DNA of 64,000 nt from Amycolatopsis jiangsuensis. GTDB taxonomy: Bacteria > Actinomycetota > Actinomycetes > Mycobacteriales > Pseudonocardiaceae. Shown piece after piece: positions 60,954 through 64,000 of this stretch (position 1 is the first letter of the stretch; each line of letters begins with the position of its first letter). The notes below the pieces were generated by a model. The model was given only the letters and a program-made list of their open reading frames with translations. It had not been told where the DNA came from and ran no database searches. A program made the translations under genes and the position numbers. The stretch is from the NCBI RefSeq assembly GCF_014204865.1, contig NZ_JACHMG010000001.1, positions 3,064,501-3,128,500 on the forward strand. Reading direction: 5' to 3'.

Positions 60954-61676
60954 TCAATGTCCGGTGAAGAGCAGCACCGCGGGCGGCAGGTTGTTGGCGG
61001 CGTGGGCCACCATGCTCGCCGCCGTGCGGCCGGACCGGTAACGCGCCAGCCCGAGGACCAGGCCCTGGCCGAACAACGCGATCATGCGGGTCGATTCCCC
61101 GTGCAACTGCGCGAAAACGAGCGCGGTGAGCACCAGTACCACCCACGACGGCACCCGGTGGTGCACGAGGGCGTTCCACAGCGTCCCGCGCACGAGCAGT
61201 TCCTCGGTGAGCGGGACGACGACGATCAGGATCGCGGCAGCCGCGGCGACCCACGCGTAGCTGCCGTCGGACACGTCGGGGAGGTCGGTGAGCGGGCTGT
61301 CGGACACGTCGTCGCCGCCGTAGACCGCGAGGACGCCGAGGTTGAGCAGGTAGCCGACGACGAGCGCGAGGGCTCCGCAGGCGAGGCCGATGCGGATGTC
61401 CCGCCAGGTCGCCCGCAGCCCGAAGTCGCGTTCGAGGCCGGCTCCGAAGCGCAGCGAGCCGGCGACCGGGCCGAGACCGAGCACCAGGTTCGGCAGGAAA
61501 GCCAGCAGCAGGGCCGGACCGGCGGGCAGATCGAGCGGGTCGTCGTCCCCGGTCTGGTGGTTGACCGCGGCCGTGGTGACGAGCGTGACGAGGTGGTAGC
61601 CGACGACTCCGGCGAAGAACGCGACGAACGCCCAGTGGGCACCGAACACCCGTCTGCCGCCGCTGTTCTCGACCAC
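60954..61676 (-). CDS. CPBP-family intramembrane metalloprotease (second copy)
   Basis: A 240-residue CPBP protein with TEELLVRGTLWNALV (EExxxR), FAQLHGES (His) and VAHAANNLPPAVLL (HxxxN) motifs. The layout is alike but the sequence is clearly diverged from the neighbour at 60069. Substrate unknown. The start is GTG 61676. It follows the amidohydrolase gene by about 40 bases on the same strand. Confidence 0.87.
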   Translation of the reverse strand: MVENSGGRRVFGAHWAFVAFFAGVVGYHLVTLVTTAAVNHQTGDDDPLDLPAGPALLLAFLPNLVLGLGPVAGSLRFGAGLERDFGLRATWRDIRIGLACGALALVVGYLLNLGVLAVYGGDDVSDSPLTDLPDVSDGSYAWVAAAAAILIVVVPLTEELLVRGTLWNALVHHRVPSWVVLVLTALVFAQLHGESTRMIALFGQGLVLGLARYRSGRTAASMVAHAANNLPPAVLLFTGH

Positions 61677-61719
61677 GGGCTCACGCTAGGTGCCGGTGCA
61701 GTGGCGCGGCGCGGCGGGG

Positions 61720-62793
61720 TCAGTCGAAGAGGACGCCGCCCAGCACGATGTGCTTCGGGTGCCGGAGTACGGACAGGTCCTCGCGCGGGTCCGCGGGGTA
61801 GACGATCAGGTCGGCGGGTGCGCCGTGCTCGATGCCGGGGTGGCCGAGCCATTCGCGAGCCGCCCACGACGCGCTCGCGAGCGCCTGTGTGCGTGACATA
61901 CCGGCCTTGTGCAGCGCCTCGACTTCGTCGGCGATGAGGCCGTGCTCGACCATGCCGCCAGCGTCTGTGCCCGCGAAGACGCGTACGCCGGCTTCGACGG
62001 CCGAAGACACCATCTCGCCGACGCCTGCGTGCAGCGCGCGCATATGGGCCGCGTACGTCGGGTACTTCGCGGCCTTGTCCGCGATGCCCGGGAAGTTCTC
62101 GATGTTGATCAGCGTGGGCACGAGGGCCACGTCGCGGCGGGCCAGTTCGGCGAGCTGGTCCGCGGACAACGCCGTGCCGTGTTCGAGACAGTCGATGCCG
62201 GCTTCGATCAGCCCCGGCAACGCAGCCTCGCCGAAGACGTGCGCCGTCACGCGTGCGCCGAGGCTGTGTGCGACGCGGATGGCTTCGGCGAGCACGTCGT
62301 CCGGCCACAACGGCGCGAGATCGCCTTCCGCCCGGTCGATCCAGTCGCCGACGAGCTTCACCCAGCCGTCGCCGGCCCGGGCCTGTTCCGCGACGGCCTC
62401 GGGCAGCGACGCCGGATCGTCCAGCTCGATCGCGTAACCCGGCAGGTACCGCTTGGGCAGTGCGAGGTGCCGGCCGCAGCGGATGATCGTGGGCAGGTCC
62501 GTACGCGACTGCAGGGGCCGGACGTCGATCGGCAGGCCGCAGTCGCGGATCAGCAGGGTTCCCGCGTCGCGGTCGGTGCGCGCCTGCTGCGCCGCTTCCT
62601 CCAGCGGCACCGCGCCACCCGGACCGATTCCCGGGTGGCAGTGCGCGTCGACGAGGCCAGGCACCAGGAACCCGCCGGTGGACAGCGTCTGCGCGCCGGG
62701 AAGCGGTTCGAACGAGATCCGTCCGCCGTCGATCCACAGCGCACGCGGCTCACCGTCGGGCAGGACAGTGCCGGACAGGTGCAGCGCGCTCAC
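61720..62793 (-). CDS. Amidohydrolase family protein
   Basis: A 357-residue metal-dependent hydrolase: HxH motif in LVPGLVDAHCHPGIGPGG, His in VTAHVFGEAALPGLIEAG and GIDCLEHGTAL, and Asp in VFAGTDAGGMVEHG. It resembles the Rv2915c neighbour of ffh in mycobacteria. The substrate is unknown (cytosine deaminase- or imidazolonepropionase-like range). The GTG start overlaps the ffh stop (GTGA), so it is coupled to ffh. Paralogous in type to the enzyme at 1535. Confidence 0.85.
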   Translation of the reverse strand: MSALHLSGTVLPDGEPRALWIDGGRISFEPLPGAQTLSTGGFLVPGLVDAHCHPGIGPGGAVPLEEAAQQARTDRDAGTLLIRDCGLPIDVRPLQSRTDLPTIIRCGRHLALPKRYLPGYAIELDDPASLPEAVAEQARAGDGWVKLVGDWIDRAEGDLAPLWPDDVLAEAIRVAHSLGARVTAHVFGEAALPGLIEAGIDCLEHGTALSADQLAELARRDVALVPTLINIENFPGIADKAAKYPTYAAHMRALHAGVGEMVSSAVEAGVRVFAGTDAGGMVEHGLIADEVEALHKAGMSRTQALASASWAAREWLGHPGIEHGAPADLIVYPADPREDLSVLRHPKHIVLGGVLFD

Positions 62794-64000
62794 TTCTTCT
62801 TGGGGTCCTTCGGCAGCTTGAACTTCGACGGGTCGAAGCCGGGTACGTCGTTCATGCCGCCGAGCTGGGACAGGTCCGGCATCCCGCCGCCGGCTCCGCC
62901 CGGGGGCAGCATCGGCATGCCGCCGGGCATCCCGCCGCGCACCTTCGGCTGCGTGGGGCCGCGGCCCTTGCCCTTCTTCCCCTTCTTGCCCTTGCGGGAC
63001 TTGCTGCCGCCGCCCCCGCCGAAGCCGAACCGGCCGGCCATCTGCGCCATCATCTTGCGCGCCTCGAAGAAGCGGTTGACCAGATCGTTCACGTCGCGCA
63101 CGGCCACGCCCGACCCGTTGGCGATGCGCAGCCGGCGGGATCCGTTGATCAGCTTGGGATCGGCCCGCTCGGCCGGGGTCATCCCGCGGATGATCGCCTG
63201 CAGCTTGTCCAGGTGCTTGTCGTCGACCTCGGCGAGCTGGTCCTTCATCTGCCCGGCGCCGGGCAGCATGCCGAGCAGGTTGCCGATCGGGCCCATCTTG
63301 CGCACCGCGAGCATCTGCTCGAGGAAGTCCTCCAGGGTCAGCTGGCCGCTGGTCAGCTTCTGCGCGGCCTGTTCGGCCTGCTCCTGGTCGAAGTGCTGCT
63401 CGGCCTGCTCGATCAGGGTGAGCACGTCACCCATGCCGAGGATGCGCGAAGCCATCCGGTCCGGGTGGAAGGTGTCGAAGTCCTCGAGCTTCTCGCCGTT
63501 GGACGCGAAGAGGATCGGCTGGCCGGTGACCTCGCGGACGCTCAGCGCGGCCCCACCGCGGGCGTCGCCGTCCAGCTTCGTCAGCACGACGCCGGTGAAG
63601 CCGACGCCGTCGCGGAACGCCTCCGCGGTGGTGACCGCGTCCTGGCCGATCATGGCGTCGACCACGAACAGGACCTCGTCCGGGTCGACGGCTTCGCGGA
63701 TGTCGCTGGCCTGCTTCATCAGCTCTTCGTCGACACCGAGACGGCCCGCGGTGTCGACGACGACGATGTCGTGCTGTGCGTGGCGGGCCTCGTCGATGGC
63801 GCGGCGGGCGACGTCGACCGGATCGCCGACGCCGTTGCCCGGCTCGGGCGCGAACGTGGGCACCCCGGCGCGCTCGCCGACCACCTGCAGCTGGGTGACC
63901 GCGTTGGGCCGCTGCAGGTCACAGGCGACCAGCATCGGCGCGTGGCCCTGCTTCTTCAGCCACTGCGCGAGCTTGCCCGCCAGCGTCGTCTTACCGGCGC
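62790..64000 (-). CDS. ffh: Signal recognition particle protein Ffh (partial, 5' end outside)
   Basis: The visible 403 residues cover most of the GTPase (from AGKTTLAGKLAQWLKKQG, Walker A, to the window edge) and the methionine-rich M domain. Motifs: VVDTAGRLGVDEELM (G3), TKLDGDARGGAALSV (G4), and the M domain with GNLLGMLPGAGQMK and GMTPAERADPKLINGSRRLRIANGSG. The C-terminus is Gly/Met/Pro-rich and basic. It is cut only by the window boundary; there is no sign of truncation. With 4.5S RNA it targets membrane proteins to FtsY. Confidence 0.97.
   Translation of the reverse strand, partial: AGKTTLAGKLAQWLKKQGHAPMLVACDLQRPNAVTQLQVVGERAGVPTFAPEPGNGVGDPVDVARRAIDEARHAQHDIVVVDTAGRLGVDEELMKQASDIREAVDPDEVLFVVDAMIGQDAVTTAEAFRDGVGFTGVVLTKLDGDARGGAALSVREVTGQPILFASNGEKLEDFDTFHPDRMASRILGMGDVLTLIEQAEQHFDQEQAEQAAQKLTSGQLTLEDFLEQMLAVRKMGPIGNLLGMLPGAGQMKDQLAEVDDKHLDKLQAIIRGMTPAERADPKLINGSRRLRIANGSGVAVRDVNDLVNRFFEARKMMAQMAGRFGFGGGGGSKSRKGKKGKKGKGRGPTQPKVRGGMPGGMPMLPPGGAGGGMPDLSQLGGMNDVPGFDPSKFKLPKDPKKK

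Overview
The window is high-GC, densely coded actinobacterial chromosome. Mycothione reductase, a WhiG-type sigma factor, actinobacterial ribosomal-protein operons and frequent GTG starts point to a mycelial actinomycete, most likely Pseudonocardiaceae (Amycolatopsis-like). From mtr to ffh the backbone follows the gene order known in Mycobacterium tuberculosis (mtr, mapB, Rv2867c, ispG, rip1, dxr, DUF2631, cdsA, frr, pyrH, tsf, rpsB, xerC, dprA, comM, yraN, DUF2469, rnhB, lepB, rplS, trmD, rimM, KH protein, rpsP, ffh). Lineage-specific genes are inserted between these blocks.

Region 1 (1-16.6 kb): bioF behind a strong terminator, a decayed TetR remnant, an amidohydrolase, an ElaA-like acetyltransferase, a secreted trypsin-like protease, mycothione reductase, and an MFS exporter divergent from its GntR regulator. 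Methionine aminopeptidase and a GNAT protein follow. Then comes a small accessory patch (DUF4177, VOC protein, frameshifted lipoprotein, AraC regulator, oxidoreductase remnant) before the ispG-rip1-dxr cluster, which combines MEP-pathway isoprenoid synthesis with a site-2 protease.

Region 2 (16.7-41 kb) is mostly accessory: a DUF2631 protein, a secreted cyclophilin, an AraC/aldo-keto reductase pair, a DHA2 drug exporter with a palindromic operator, an FAD-linked oxidase, and a class F sortase coupled to a choice-of-anchor-type secreted protein. It also has a frameshifted serine hydrolase, a TetR-DUF3159 operon, and the most unusual stretch, 27.0-33.0 kb. There a complete rlmN gene with a small partner gene lies on one side of a gene encoding four cold-shock domains in one chain; a 5'-truncated rlmN copy with a second partner gene lies on the other, and a third partner remnant sits at 27.0 kb. 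A frameshifted penicillin acylase, an alpha/beta hydrolase with a divergent TetR gene, a Firmicutes-type glutamyl-tRNA synthetase, a His-rich PadR regulator, a methyltransferase and a two-domain VOC protein complete the region.

Region 3 (41-64 kb) is the conserved translation, envelope and DNA-processing block, almost all on the minus strand: rpsB-tsf-pyrH-frr-cdsA, with strong intercistronic hairpins and a structured rpsB leader; then a degenerate M23 protein, whiG, xerC, dprA, comM, yraN, DUF2469, rnhB, lepB and rplS. The rpsP-KH-rimM-trmD operon here carries an additional secreted-protein gene coupled between rimM and trmD. Two CPBP proteases, an amidohydrolase and the 3' part of ffh close the window.

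Three reading frames (10.9, 26.2 and 33.4 kb) are each broken by what looks like a one-base loss, which could be real decay or assembly error. Four tracts (8.0, 46, 48 and 51.5 kb) consist of degenerate short repeats with no convincing genes. No tRNA, rRNA, CRISPR array, insertion sequence or prophage was recognised.
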